A stretch of DNA of 64,000 bases, from assembly GCA_024276825.1 (NCBI GenBank), contig JAJRWI010000050.1, positions 1 to 64,000 of the forward strand, written 5' to 3'. Position 1 is the first letter of the stretch. Each line of letters begins with the position of its first letter. Below the pieces are notes generated by a model. It did not search any database and was not told the origin of the DNA. It saw nothing but the letters and a program-made list of their open reading frames with translations. The DNA comes from an archaeon. Its GTDB lineage: Archaea > Asgardarchaeota > Thorarchaeia > Thorarchaeales > Thorarchaeaceae. A program made the position numbers and the translations under genes. Positions 40,398 to 51,510 of this stretch are shown here, one piece after another.

Positions 40398-40601
40398 TTG
40401 ATCATAATGCAATTGGTGGAACTGAATCGTAGAAGCAATATTGCACTTCTCCTCGTTTATCTTGTCGAAACCTACTCTTCTAAGAGGGCCTTATGTGAGC
40501 ACTGTCAAACGGAAACTCCCCGATGGAACCGTGTCTTTCATATTGGTGGAAAGTGGATATGCGTGGATTGTGTGCTGGACAGGATCAACAGAGCACAATG
40601 A
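40398..40601 (+). CDS. Small CxxC-CxxC zinc-finger-like protein
   Basis: LCEHCQTETPRWNRVFHIGGKWICVDCVLD. Confidence 0.55.
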   Translation: MIIMQLVELNRRSNIALLLVYLVETYSSKRALCEHCQTETPRWNRVFHIGGKWICVDCVLDRINRAQ

Positions 40602-40650
40602 TGAGTTCAAGTATTATTCTCAGTACGAAAGAGAAGAGTGAAAAGTAAAA

Positions 40651-41442
40651 TTGGCAATCACCATATTGGTGATACGAGTGAAAAGAAGAGTACAGCCACA
40701 TCTCAGAGTCGGTGAGGGTGATGTGGAGAGAGTCACTCTAATCATGGGGAATCCTGACAGAGTGCCCATTGTTGCTGGAAAGATGAGAGACCCCACTGAA
40801 GTTGCAAAATACAGGGGCTTTATGACCTACAAGGCATACACACCAAAGGGGGTTCCAGTGACAATTTCGGGAACTGGGATAGGCACCCCCTCCACTCACA
40901 TATGCGTGGAAGAGCTTGCGAAACTGGGTGCACAAGTGTTCATTCGAATCGGCACTTGTGGTGGTGTCGATCTGAGTGTGAAAACAGGTGATGTGGTCGT
41001 TCCGACCAGTGCCATTAGGGATGAACGCACATCACTAAACTATGCCCCAATCGAGTATCCTGCTGTGGCCTCTCCTAGACTGACCATATCATTATTCAAT
41101 GAGGTTTCCGAGCTATTGCCTGCAGATCGAGTGCACATGGGAGTCTGCTGGACATGCGATGTATACTATGTTGCTCCAGGAAATGACATGCTTGATGTAT
41201 GGACGAGGAGTCGAGCCAAGTGTGTAGAGATGGAGAGCTCGTTTCTGTTTGTGTTCGCTACAACGAGGGGCTTGGAGGCTGCGTCTATTTTGGCCTGCGA
41301 TGGAAACCTCCACACCGGACAGAAACAGGAGCAGTCAGATGAGAATGAGCAGTCTGGTGAACAGAATCCTCTATTGATAGAGGCAGTGGAGAAAGAGATT
41401 GAGGCAGTAATCCGGACGATTGACAAGTTATACTATGAGTGA
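40651..41442 (+). CDS. Nucleoside (uridine-type) phosphorylase
   Basis: LIMGNPDRVPIVAGKM, SGTGIGTPSTHICVEEL, FIRIGTCGGVD, CVEMESSFLFVFA. Confidence 0.92.
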   Translation: MAITILVIRVKRRVQPHLRVGEGDVERVTLIMGNPDRVPIVAGKMRDPTEVAKYRGFMTYKAYTPKGVPVTISGTGIGTPSTHICVEELAKLGAQVFIRIGTCGGVDLSVKTGDVVVPTSAIRDERTSLNYAPIEYPAVASPRLTISLFNEVSELLPADRVHMGVCWTCDVYYVAPGNDMLDVWTRSRAKCVEMESSFLFVFATTRGLEAASILACDGNLHTGQKQEQSDENEQSGEQNPLLIEAVEKEIEAVIRTIDKLYYE

Positions 41443-41451
41443 AGTAATGAG

Positions 41452-42105
41452 GTGCGACTCTTGGCCTCAGAAGACATGTCCCCTCGTTCTGTCATTAAGA
41501 CCCGTTCATACATAATAATGAAGGCAAGAGCTGAGGAAGCCCTCCAACTCGCTGAGGAATGGTGGAAGAGAAAAACAATCCCCAAATACATTCATGTCCG
41601 AGGACTACAAAAGGATGAGATACCCGAGTTTGTTGAACTCTACAACCGATGCTTTCTCGCATCTCCCGACCCATTCTGCCCCTTGAGTGTGGAGGATGCA
41701 ATGAAACTCGATACCGAGGGCATATTTGTTGCAGAGATGTGGGACACTCTTGTTGGATTCATTGCATGCTTTGTTGAAAAGGGCAAGGACTCGATATATG
41801 GCGAGATAACAGGTCTTGGTGTACTCCCTCAGCGACGCAGAAAGGGTGTGGCCACGGCTCTGATTCAAAAGGCTGTTGAGTATTTCATAGATGCAGGCGT
41901 TGAAGAAGTATACTGTGAGGTGTATGAGGAGAACACTCCATCAAAACTCTTGATTCTCTCCTATGGGTTCACCGAGGTTGGTCGTAGAGAGGTGCCTGTC
42001 AGGTCTATTGTGACCGAGGAGTCCGAAGACCTACCTGGCGGCAAGATAATGAGACGGTTGGGCCTTAGACCACGACCCGGATGTGCTGATTGCCGCGACA
42101 TATGA
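41452..42105 (+). CDS. GNAT family N-acetyltransferase
   Basis: GEITGLGVLPQRRRKGVATALIQKAVEYF. Confidence 0.9.
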   Translation: MRLLASEDMSPRSVIKTRSYIIMKARAEEALQLAEEWWKRKTIPKYIHVRGLQKDEIPEFVELYNRCFLASPDPFCPLSVEDAMKLDTEGIFVAEMWDTLVGFIACFVEKGKDSIYGEITGLGVLPQRRRKGVATALIQKAVEYFIDAGVEEVYCEVYEENTPSKLLILSYGFTEVGRREVPVRSIVTEESEDLPGGKIMRRLGLRPRPGCADCRDI

Positions 42106-42155
42106 ATCAACAAAGTTCATAGGTCAGTATAAGGCAGAAAAACAGGTGAGCCTTT

Positions 42156-43166
42156 ATGCGTAGAGTGTTCCTGTTTATTCTATTACTCTCAATGCAATTT
42201 GTCACATCAGCCGTGGCTGCTGACTACACACCTAATTTCAGCGGTGATTCTGCATTTGACCTTCTCAGACTACAGTGTGAGATTGGCCCTAGGCCCCCGG
42301 GATCTGATAATATCGAGCAGTGCAGAAAACTCATCCAAGACACTCTACATGCTGAAGGTTGGACTGTTCAACTTCAAAACTTCACTTACAAGGAAACCCC
42401 ATGTGTGAATATAATCGCAACTTGGCCTGAGAAGAACAACACTACTCTCGTAATAGGCAGCCATTATGACACTAGGCCCCACGCGGATCAAGACCCTGAC
42501 AGTGAGAACAGGACTCGCCCAATAATTGGTGCAAATGATGGCGGCAGCAGCACTGCAATTCTTCTAGAACTAGCACAATCACTTCCTGAACGGGCAAGAA
42601 CGGGTGTTGAGTTAGTGTTCTTTGATGCTGAAGACTCAGGTTATATCAATGGTTGGGACTGGATAGTGGGGTCCAAATACTATGTGAGCCAGCTCAATAT
42701 GACTGAGATTGAAAGAATCGATGCAATGATTCTTGTAGACATGGTGGGCGATAAGGATTTGTTTCTAAAACGTGAAGTCGGGTCTACAAAGTCTCTTCAG
42801 GATGACGTCTGGTCTGTTGCAGCAGAACTGGGTTACGATGAAGTATTTCTAAATCAGTTCGGAAGTACGATTCTTGATGACCATCGACCATTTATTGATG
42901 CTGGAATTCCTGCACTTGATATCATTCAGCACAACCCCTTTCCATGGTACTGGCACACAATGGAGGACACATTAGACAAATGCTCTGTTGAGAGTCTTGA
43001 GATTGTTGGTCAGGTACTTGAAACCTTCATTGTTAATCGGGTTGGAGCTGATACCGAGTATCCTCTTGATATTCCCACATCCACTCTTGTAATGATATCC
43101 TCGATTGCAATAGTGGCAATCACTGCAATAGTTGTAATTGCTCGTAGACGATATAAATTGCAATGA
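42156..43166 (+). CDS. Secreted/membrane-anchored M28 family metallopeptidase
   Basis: Signal peptide; VIGSHYDTRP, GANDGGSSTAILLEL, FFDAEDSG, C-terminal TM. Confidence 0.92.
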   Translation: MRRVFLFILLLSMQFVTSAVAADYTPNFSGDSAFDLLRLQCEIGPRPPGSDNIEQCRKLIQDTLHAEGWTVQLQNFTYKETPCVNIIATWPEKNNTTLVIGSHYDTRPHADQDPDSENRTRPIIGANDGGSSTAILLELAQSLPERARTGVELVFFDAEDSGYINGWDWIVGSKYYVSQLNMTEIERIDAMILVDMVGDKDLFLKREVGSTKSLQDDVWSVAAELGYDEVFLNQFGSTILDDHRPFIDAGIPALDIIQHNPFPWYWHTMEDTLDKCSVESLEIVGQVLETFIVNRVGADTEYPLDIPTSTLVMISSIAIVAITAIVVIARRRYKLQ

Positions 43167-43211
43167 TGACCAGATAATCCATACTAAATCTAATCAGTTC
43201 GCATCATCAAT

Positions 43212-45152
43212 TTGAAGGTACCATTTCATATATCTTATAAGATGATGATTGTCAGCCGCCGCATCTTCTGCAAGTATTATCGGTATAATATCTCTCTTCT
43301 AATATCGATTGACTCGCAGCAGGAGCAGAGGATAATGTGTATGAGCGACTGGGAATTGCAAAGAAGAAACTTCAGATCAATAGCCAAATCGATGCAAATC
43401 CCAATTATGGAGATTGATGTTGATCATCGAGTGCTATATGCCAACGAAAAGGCTATGGAAGCACTAATGATAGACAAAGAAGTCATCAGACAAGGTGTCA
43501 AGCTTGAGGCATTCATTGCTTCAGAACAGACCGAACTGGTCAACCGGTGGCTGAAGAAGATCGAACATGACCACCCCTCAGTTGTTTCAGTGAGAGTGAT
43601 TCGTGGCGATAAATCTGAGATTAATGTAAAGGCCACAGCAGAACCAATTTTAGTAAATAGAACTGTTGTGGGTTATGCACTATATGGTGTTGATGCTTCA
43701 CGATGCATGATTTTTGATGACATGATATCAAATGAGAAACTGGCATTTGACTCTATTATCTCCAACTCAGTGGCTGGACTGATAATAATTTCGAATGACA
43801 ACAAGATTGAGTACGTCAATGAAAGAGTATGTGAGATTGTTGGTAGGACACGCAGAGAACTACTTGGACATGACTTTCGCGAGTTCCTTCATCCAGAGAG
43901 TCTGGAAACGGTTATGAAACATCATTCAAATAAAGGCGCAGGCAGCAGCGCTCCAGTGTCTTATGAGGTCAAAATACTAACTGCAGAAGACACTGTCAAA
44001 CAGATACTGATTCATGTTACTGAAATCGTGCGACTCAATGGTGAAACAAAAACGATTGCCCAATTACTCGACGTGACTTCAATACGTGAAGGTAGACTTG
44101 CACTAAAAGAGTCCGAAGAGCGATACCGGATCTTGGTAGAAACAATGGCAGATGGCCTTGCTATTGATGATGATAAAGGATGCTTCACCTATGTCAATAG
44201 ATCATTGTGTCAGATGCTTGGCTATGATCAAGATGAGCTAATAGGTCTTGAGATAACAAAGGTCTTCGAGAGATTGTCTGAAAGGGCCCTCATTGAAAAG
44301 CTGAGAATGCGTAAGCGAGGTGAATCTGAGAATTATGAAACCTATCTAAAACATAAGAATGGCCGCCTGATTCCAGTGATTGTTTCAGCCTCACCGCTGT
44401 TCAATGCAAATGGCGAGTATTCTGGCAGCTTTGCAATCTTCACTGACATTTCAAAACAGAAACAGACAGAGCGCCTGTTGCAGGTGTCTTCTGATCGAGC
44501 ACTGCTATACCTTGATGTGATGACTCACGATATTGGAAATCAGCATCAAATAATCTCTGGATATGCCGAACTACTTGCTACACTCATTGATGATGAGCGG
44601 ACGCAAGAGATTCTGGGCAGAATACTGGAATCAATTGATAAATGTAACAAGATTATCTCGACTGTCAAGACATCTGATAAACTAATAACTGCTGAGCTTG
44701 ATGAGAGGGATCTGACAGAACCACTAGTTGAATGTGTGCGGGACTTTATCAAGGAACATGAAGACGTGATAGTTTCACTGTCAATGACCGAAATACAAGC
44801 TCTGGTGCTGGCAGACGAACTTCTTGAGAAACTATTCAAAATTCTCCTCCAGAACTCATATGACCATAATGACACAGGTAGAGAGAAGATGATCTGGGTT
44901 TCTCTTGAGAGGAACGATAACGGATATCTAGTGTCAATCAGTGACAATGGCCCCGGCATCCCCAACCCCGAGAAAGAGATACTCTTTGACCCCAAAAGAC
45001 GCTATGGTGGGATCAGTCTACATTTTGCCCGACATATCATTGAGAAATATGGCGGCTATATATATGTTGAAGACAGGATTGTCAATGATTCTACTCAAGG
45101 AGCAATGTTCAAGATATGGTTTCCACTCGCTAGGCACGACACCACACAATAG
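43212..45152 (+). CDS. PAS-domain sensor histidine kinase (true start probably near 43340)
   Basis: Multiple PAS repeats, MTHDIGNQHQIISGYAEL H-box, SDNGPGIP ATPase motif. Confidence 0.9.
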   Translation: MKVPFHISYKMMIVSRRIFCKYYRYNISLLISIDSQQEQRIMCMSDWELQRRNFRSIAKSMQIPIMEIDVDHRVLYANEKAMEALMIDKEVIRQGVKLEAFIASEQTELVNRWLKKIEHDHPSVVSVRVIRGDKSEINVKATAEPILVNRTVVGYALYGVDASRCMIFDDMISNEKLAFDSIISNSVAGLIIISNDNKIEYVNERVCEIVGRTRRELLGHDFREFLHPESLETVMKHHSNKGAGSSAPVSYEVKILTAEDTVKQILIHVTEIVRLNGETKTIAQLLDVTSIREGRLALKESEERYRILVETMADGLAIDDDKGCFTYVNRSLCQMLGYDQDELIGLEITKVFERLSERALIEKLRMRKRGESENYETYLKHKNGRLIPVIVSASPLFNANGEYSGSFAIFTDISKQKQTERLLQVSSDRALLYLDVMTHDIGNQHQIISGYAELLATLIDDERTQEILGRILESIDKCNKIISTVKTSDKLITAELDERDLTEPLVECVRDFIKEHEDVIVSLSMTEIQALVLADELLEKLFKILLQNSYDHNDTGREKMIWVSLERNDNGYLVSISDNGPGIPNPEKEILFDPKRRYGGISLHFARHIIEKYGGYIYVEDRIVNDSTQGAMFKIWFPLARHDTTQ

Positions 45153-45180
45153 TCAGTGAACTATACTGAAGATCACTGTT

Positions 45181-46101
45181 TCAACTCTTCCTACCGATTG
45201 TAATGACTCTATGATAAATCTCCTGCTCGTGTACATGACCTAACTCCTCTTTGGACATGCTCTTCAGCCTTTCAAGATACTCAATGACAACATTATAGGC
45301 CCGATTAATCTCGTCGAACTGTTTTCCCGCGGATAGCAATATCTCTGTTATATTGTCCCGTTTCTTCTGAAACAGTGTACATCTGAGCTCTAGCCATCTC
45401 TTTCTGTTATCAAAGTCAAATCTGCTGTCGGAGAGTGTGAAGACTGAGGATATTCCATAACAATGAATGTCTGAAAGCCCAATCTCTTCAAAAAACCGGG
45501 GATAACAATAATTGTAAGGATTTTTTGACTCAGCCGTTCCCAATGCCTTTTGTCTGCGAATACACTTGATGATCTGGGCCTCGAACAACAGGCCAAAAGC
45601 ATCATCCAACTCTTTAGACGGCAGGTAATGACGACTGCCAGTAGTCGGCTCGATTGTTATGACATGACCATCCTTTTTCACGACATCTTTCATTCTTCTA
45701 AGGGCGGCTATAGGATTGTTCAGGTTATGAATTACAATGTGCTAAATAGATGCATCAAAACTGAACTCTCTGATTGTGCAATCTTCGATTGACTCGTTGA
45801 CTATCTCGACTCTTTCACCAAATCTTTTTCTGAGTGTGGAAATAAAAACTGGGTCTGGTTCAAGACAGGTCAAGGAGATGTCCGGAAACAACTTGAGAAG
45901 GATACTTGTGAAGAATCCACTCCCTGAACCTACTTCCAATACTCGCACAGATGGCGAATTAAGGAATGAGAACCACTCACTCATTAAGGTGAGTGTATAC
46001 GAGTCATACTCAAAGTATCGACCAACAATGATATCGTCTGGACTCTGAAGATAACTCCAGTTTGAATAATCACTCACAGTACATCGCGCCCTGTCATACA
46101 A
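45181..46101 (-). pseudogene. SAM-dependent methyltransferase interrupted by in-frame TAG at 45742-45744
   Basis: Both ORFs in same frame; VLEVGSGSGFFTSIL ... FDASI[TAG]HIVIHNLNNPIAALRRMKDVVKKDG spans a typical MTase motif. Confidence 0.8.
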
Positions 46102-46137
46102 GAGATACGCCTTATATAAACTCCATTAGTCATACGA

Positions 46138-47073
46138 TTATAGAGAAGGTTGTTCATTCCATCTCTCAATGGACTGCATGACCTTGTTCCTTACATGCAG
46201 AACAACCTTCCTCGTTGCTTCAGAGATTGGTTGGGTCAACTCGTACTCACACTGATCCAAAAGATCATGGAGGTGTTTCAATGGGTGCTTTGATCTGTCC
46301 CCCCAGTCCCAGATAGAACACCATCTACGGCCCAGTTCGGGCCCAAAAGTGGACAGGGCCCTCTCACGTGTTTCATGTGTTGTGATAGTCGCAGGATGCA
46401 ACCAAGGCATGTCTGTACCATTATCCTCCACCCCAAATATGGCATTTGAGTAAAAAAGATACATGGGTGCATTGACCCGATCAGCAACCTCCTTTACACG
46501 GACTGCACCAGGGAGCCCCCCAGCAATAGAGAAAATGATTATTGCACGAATCTCTGCATTCTGTGCCAATAACGAATTAATAATTCGTTCCAAGGTCCCT
46601 CCTGTGGCAATCGTGTCCCCAATTATCACAAGAGGCTCTTTTGGAAGGGCCTCAAAGTTCTCATATGCGAGCTTGGTCTTCCAGCCAGTAGGTGTTCTAT
46701 GACGCCTTGCGCCAATGAAGCAGCGATTGATTGTTTCTCCAAACAATCTTTCAAAGGCCTCTGCAATGCTGTAATACAGTCCTCCAGCAAGAGGAACCAG
46801 TTCTGCAAACCTCTCATAACATGTGTTTCGAAACATCTCTACAATGTAATATGCTACACGCAAGAAATCAATGCTCGCATCACGAGCAAGGTTTGCAAGA
46901 CTGGATCCAACTAGCCATGGCCTTAGAAGGATGTTCAGGGCGGGCTCTGACTGAATTATGTAGGTTTCAGAATGAATCCGATCACACTCTACGCGGAATA
47001 CTTTGGGACAGTCCGAGGGTGTTTGAACCTCATTCAATGACACCTCACGTGCGATCTCCTGCTGGTTCATCAA
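46138..47073 (-). CDS. Phosphoribosyltransferase family protein
   Basis: PLVIIGDTIATGGTLERII PRPP-binding motif. Confidence 0.82.
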   Translation of the reverse strand: MMNQQEIAREVSLNEVQTPSDCPKVFRVECDRIHSETYIIQSEPALNILLRPWLVGSSLANLARDASIDFLRVAYYIVEMFRNTCYERFAELVPLAGGLYYSIAEAFERLFGETINRCFIGARRHRTPTGWKTKLAYENFEALPKEPLVIIGDTIATGGTLERIINSLLAQNAEIRAIIIFSIAGGLPGAVRVKEVADRVNAPMYLFYSNAIFGVEDNGTDMPWLHPATITTHETRERALSTFGPELGRRWCSIWDWGDRSKHPLKHLHDLLDQCEYELTQPISEATRKVVLHVRNKVMQSIERWNEQPSL

Positions 47074-47339
47074 GTCCTGCTCCTTTTTCCAGTAACAAAT
47101 ATATTCCTTTTTTGAGTTTTAAAGCAAAGCATAATACTCATAAGCATAACTCTCCATATTTAATTAGTTGAGTGAGGAAACGAATAGATATTCACAATGG
47201 ACGGTGACACTATTCCAGACCGTCAGCAACGATTTCAAAGCACAGTTATCTAATGCTGCCGCACTCTGATGACAGGCCATTCCATATTGAGCTTGTATTC
47301 AACCAATCTGTAGTGACTTGAAAATCTCTGTGAGGAGGA

Positions 47340-48032
47340 GTGATAATAATGAGTAGAGAAGAGATACTAAAAGAGGTAATACCCATTACGGAATGGAACG
47401 AGCTAGAACGAAAGATGGCAATCATATCAAGGATGACTGCTGACAGAGAATTCTTCCCATATGAGAGTTCAATCTATGGGGGAAAACCAAAGATGGCATC
47501 CAGTATGAACAGTCTTGAACAGTCTGGAGCTACAATCCTACGACTGAGTGCAAGCGATGCACTTGATATGGGGCTTCAGCCCATCGAGCTGGAAGTTGAC
47601 ATCACAGATCTTGATGTTGATGTCATGAAATTCCCAAGACCCGACTGCTACCTGTTAGTGAAGAGCAGGACAGATGACGTTCAGACACTTATAGTGCTAT
47701 CACATCACCCCCGCAAAATGAGCCCTGATCCATTGATCAACTCAATCAAGTACTATTTCGGGGAGGCGGAGTATGTTCCACTCAGGCTTGGCGATGAGGT
47801 CGAGATGATCATTTCTGGTAAAAAGTACCCTGCGCGAAGGTTCACTACAGGCAGGGGCCCGTCAAGGATGTTATGGCACGCGGCACTTGTTCCAAAGTCA
47901 AGTGAGAAGCAGCAGGGTGTTGTTATTGTAATAGGCCGCCATATCAGACGGAAGGACCTTGTTGATGAGGTCAACCTTATGGATGACCCAATGCTGTATC
48001 AGATCATGTCAAGTCTGAAGATTGGTAATTAG
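47340..48032 (+). CDS. Hypothetical protein
   Basis: 230 aa intact ORF; start probably 47349. Confidence 0.6.
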   Translation: MIIMSREEILKEVIPITEWNELERKMAIISRMTADREFFPYESSIYGGKPKMASSMNSLEQSGATILRLSASDALDMGLQPIELEVDITDLDVDVMKFPRPDCYLLVKSRTDDVQTLIVLSHHPRKMSPDPLINSIKYYFGEAEYVPLRLGDEVEMIISGKKYPARRFTTGRGPSRMLWHAALVPKSSEKQQGVVIVIGRHIRRKDLVDEVNLMDDPMLYQIMSSLKIGN

Positions 48033-48114
48033 AATCCATCTCGATCCCCTCCCTTACCTCTAATGTCAATCTTTAAGCAGGGCTTTTGCCATTGCCTCAT
48101 CTGAGGAACATCTA

Positions 48115-49815
48115 ATGTCAAGGTCTATGCGGCATGTCCCGAAAGAGATTGCCCTTTTCGGAGAGAAGCAGTTCAAAGAAACTGGTGCATCATCAGTTGA
48201 GATTCTAAGGGTGAAGGCTTCAACCATTCGAAAGTACTTCAAGCAGCTTAAGGGCATTGCATTTCTTGTTGCTGTGGTCACTCTTGACAGAGTGAGAGTA
48301 TACTTCTTTGATGCTCGAGGCATGATGCTGTTTGCTGAGAATATTGATTATAACAAGTATATGAAGGTGAGAAAGATTTCTCGCCTGTTAGGAAAGTTTG
48401 AGAAGCCCCTTCCGCCCACACCTGAAGAAATACGCATGGAGCTGACCGAAGAACTGAGAATAGAACTGTCTAGGGCAATGAAGCGGGTATCTCGTGAGTT
48501 GAGCATTACTGAGAAGAATGTTCCTGTGATATTTGTTACACGAGATGGACTGGACGAAACCACACAGAGTTTTGCTATGGCAATCAATGATAATGATGAA
48601 TTCATCATCGATGAGAGTTCAATGAGTAAGATATGGTCCCTAGGCCTAGCATATCGCATAGCGTTCTTACATTACGCCAACATGAACAGTTCCGATTTCG
48701 CTCTATGCGTGGCAAATGCCGTTGCTGCCGCTCTCCTTAAAGATACAAAGAAAAGAAATGAATGGCTGAAAGTTTGGATCAAGGCTAGCAGAGGTGGGAA
48801 TCTCGAGCGTATCACTAATCACCTCATACAGCACCTTGATACATACGAGAGGACGGGATTCTCATTACTAATGAATGTCATCCAAAAGGCCCCCATAGAT
48901 CTGGAAGTCGGTAGGTGGAATGAGGTATTATCGCTCATTCATGATGGGCTGAACTGGGCAATGACTACAAATGAGTACTTCAACATCGAAAGGTTCTGCA
49001 AGACACTCATTAGTCCTAGGGAACTGATGAAAAAACAATGGACAAACCCGAAGATACACCTTGCACCGCGGGTGGTTGTGAATCCATCCGCATTAGGCTT
49101 ACAACTCTCAATTGTTGTTCAGGATCAAGAGGTGCCTGATGTATGGGCCAGTGCCAGGATTATTGATAGCAGTAAGTCCAGACATGCAATGATAATAGAG
49201 AGTGATGAAAATCCCATCAAGAGTTACTCTTACTGGCTTGACCTCAAGAGCATTGCAGGCATCAAGAGTGCTGGGCTCACTGATGTTCCTGTACTCAGAC
49301 GCGTATTCAAGCATCTTGGGATATCAATTAAGCATAGACCCACCTATGAGGCCACACTAGACTTCAAAAAGGCTCAACTGAATTCACGGGAACTTGCGGT
49401 CCTAAAAAGGCTCAGTGAGGGCCGACTCAGGATTCTCAACGACTCACTGATAGGCTCTCCTGATGTCATATCATCACTGCTTGAGCGAGGGCATATGATA
49501 ATGCTCCCTGACTTGTATCATATTTCTGTGAATCCAGAATACTATGTGATGGGTAGTGATGTATTGCCAGTCATAAAAGAGTTCTCAGTTGAGATCACAA
49601 TGTTTTCCACAAATGATAAGGAACATGCAATTATTGCCACGCTCCCGGGACAGAACAGAAACCTATTGGAATCAGCAATTGACTCAGGGCTTGAAATCGC
49701 TCCAATTGTAAGCACATCATCACGGAGGGGTCTACTAAGGCATGAGGACACGCTTCCAGCTGAGATTGTCCTGTGGGGGCGCAATTTACATCCGACTAGC
49801 CCCACAGGTTCATGA
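48115..49815 (+). CDS. Large hypothetical protein of unknown function
   Basis: 566 aa intact ORF, no confident motif. Confidence 0.65.
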   Translation: MSRSMRHVPKEIALFGEKQFKETGASSVEILRVKASTIRKYFKQLKGIAFLVAVVTLDRVRVYFFDARGMMLFAENIDYNKYMKVRKISRLLGKFEKPLPPTPEEIRMELTEELRIELSRAMKRVSRELSITEKNVPVIFVTRDGLDETTQSFAMAINDNDEFIIDESSMSKIWSLGLAYRIAFLHYANMNSSDFALCVANAVAAALLKDTKKRNEWLKVWIKASRGGNLERITNHLIQHLDTYERTGFSLLMNVIQKAPIDLEVGRWNEVLSLIHDGLNWAMTTNEYFNIERFCKTLISPRELMKKQWTNPKIHLAPRVVVNPSALGLQLSIVVQDQEVPDVWASARIIDSSKSRHAMIIESDENPIKSYSYWLDLKSIAGIKSAGLTDVPVLRRVFKHLGISIKHRPTYEATLDFKKAQLNSRELAVLKRLSEGRLRILNDSLIGSPDVISSLLERGHMIMLPDLYHISVNPEYYVMGSDVLPVIKEFSVEITMFSTNDKEHAIIATLPGQNRNLLESAIDSGLEIAPIVSTSSRRGLLRHEDTLPAEIVLWGRNLHPTSPTGS

Positions 49816-51510
49816 TAATTGTGCCGCGTGTAATGTTGACAAGTCAAGTTTCTCGGAGAGGTCGCTTAATGCTTTATTGACCTCCTCAATATCTAACAAT
49901 TGCAACCGCTCAAACTCACTGATGGGCTCTCCGGTGCTCTTGTCAATGGCAAGACATGCACCATTAATCATTCGAGTTTTGAGTTCTCCCCTTGCAATTG
50001 GATTATTCCTCAATTGTGGAGCATCAAGAACCCCAAGTGATACAGCACGGACATAGGCCATTGGATCAGTAAGCGGATCACTTGCATCGGGGTCTGCCAG
50101 AGACCTTATGGCACTGATTAGCAGCCAGGCCTCCCTTACAAGTTCGCTCTTTCTCTTTAGGACTGCCTTATCATATGCTGGGTCGATTGAACCAAGCAGG
50201 CACTCCCTAATGACACGACGGGCAATCTTGCAGCTCTCAATCACATCATCTGCAGTTGCAGCATGGTCTGCCTCACAGAAACCAACTACGTGGACAATAT
50301 GAGGTTTCAACAACATCCCTGTGTATATTGAGGCTGCCAGTTGACCCTTGCCCATATCTAGATCTGGGGGATATGCGAAGAGTCCTGATCTGACCTGTCT
50401 GAGAGTGATAAAACTATCGTCATGCAATGACTCCACTAACTCGATCTTTGCCAGCATCTTTGCAATATCCATGCTTGGAGAAGTGCCAAGGGGTGTGTTT
50501 AACATATACTGGGCAATGTAGGTGTCCACTCCAGCAGCCTTAGCATTATAGGCCGACAGATATGCCATGGTAACAGCAATTGTGTCATGTGCACCCCTTA
50601 GACTCCAATGATGTGGCTCATTGAACTCCACAGGAATTTTATTCCTTGCATGCCATCGATGATTCTCCTGATTCTCTCTGATTGCATCCAGCAGGGGGCG
50701 CTTACTACGGCCATCAAGTTCACTGTACCATAGCAGCGGTGTAGCACACCATGCATTATTGATAGTATACTTCAGTAGTTCTGCCCATTTCAACAAGTCT
50801 TGAGTTCCACTATAGCATCTGAGCAATGGATAATTTCCACATCTGGATGCCTTATAGATCCGCTTCAAGTCATCTGCAGTCCGTATAGGAACTCCCCCTG
50901 CTCCCTCATAACTGGACTTCATTTCACTGGGTCTAAAGAAGAACTCCTGAGCATTCTGATCTGGCCCAATAGATATAACATCCAACACCTTGGCCTCTGC
51001 TATTTTTTCAACTCCCCTTATGGTTTCCTCAAGAGATGGTAATCCGAAATGGTGGCGAAGGATTGGTATTGGGGCCTTGCCTCTGACACGCTCAATTACA
51101 TTCTGTGGATAGGTTTCCTCTAGTTTCATCTCATCATGGCCTCTCAGAAATGCGATAACATCCTCATCAGTGGCAAATCCTGTGAAGATTGCTTCGAACA
51201 TACCAATCCTTTTAGCAATTGGTTCCAGTGGGGCAGTACACCCAAGCACCCATCGTCTATCTAACAGATTATAGCGAATGGCAGACCTCTTTAAATCCAT
51301 GAACAATCGCTCTGCACTTTCGGGTGAGAGCCGATAACTGACACCGATCAAGTCTGGATTGTACTCGGTGATTTGTTCAATTAACTCATCAATTGGTACT
51401 GCGGGTCCTAAAAAGATGGCTTCATACCCCTCACGTTCGGCAATATTAAGAAACCTCAGTACCCCTGCAATATGAACACAGTTTCCGATTGCTGCACCTA
51501 ACACTTTCAT
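49810..51510 (-). CDS. Cobalamin-binding-domain protein with mutase-like (glutamate-mutase-type) TIM-barrel region
   Basis: N-terminal MKVLGAAIGNCVHIAGVLRFLNIAEREGYEAIFLGPAVPIDELIEQITEYNPDLIGVSYRL resembles B12-binding fold (HxxG retained); C-terminal barrel-like region. Confidence 0.65.
   Translation of the reverse strand: MKVLGAAIGNCVHIAGVLRFLNIAEREGYEAIFLGPAVPIDELIEQITEYNPDLIGVSYRLSPESAERLFMDLKRSAIRYNLLDRRWVLGCTAPLEPIAKRIGMFEAIFTGFATDEDVIAFLRGHDEMKLEETYPQNVIERVRGKAPIPILRHHFGLPSLEETIRGVEKIAEAKVLDVISIGPDQNAQEFFFRPSEMKSSYEGAGGVPIRTADDLKRIYKASRCGNYPLLRCYSGTQDLLKWAELLKYTINNAWCATPLLWYSELDGRSKRPLLDAIRENQENHRWHARNKIPVEFNEPHHWSLRGAHDTIAVTMAYLSAYNAKAAGVDTYIAQYMLNTPLGTSPSMDIAKMLAKIELVESLHDDSFITLRQVRSGLFAYPPDLDMGKGQLAASIYTGMLLKPHIVHVVGFCEADHAATADDVIESCKIARRVIRECLLGSIDPAYDKAVLKRKSELVREAWLLISAIRSLADPDASDPLTDPMAYVRAVSLGVLDAPQLRNNPIARGELKTRMINGACLAIDKSTGEPISEFERLQLLDIEEVNKALSDLSEKLDLSTLHAAQLS

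Noticed and set aside
45742-45744. Pyrrolysine as the main explanation for the amber codon
   Set aside because: TAG is used as an ordinary stop by neighbouring genes and no pyl genes are in the window; kept only as an option
47196-47252. Tiny ORF MDGDTIPDRQQRFQSTVI
   Set aside because: No Shine-Dalgarno-like sequence or other support
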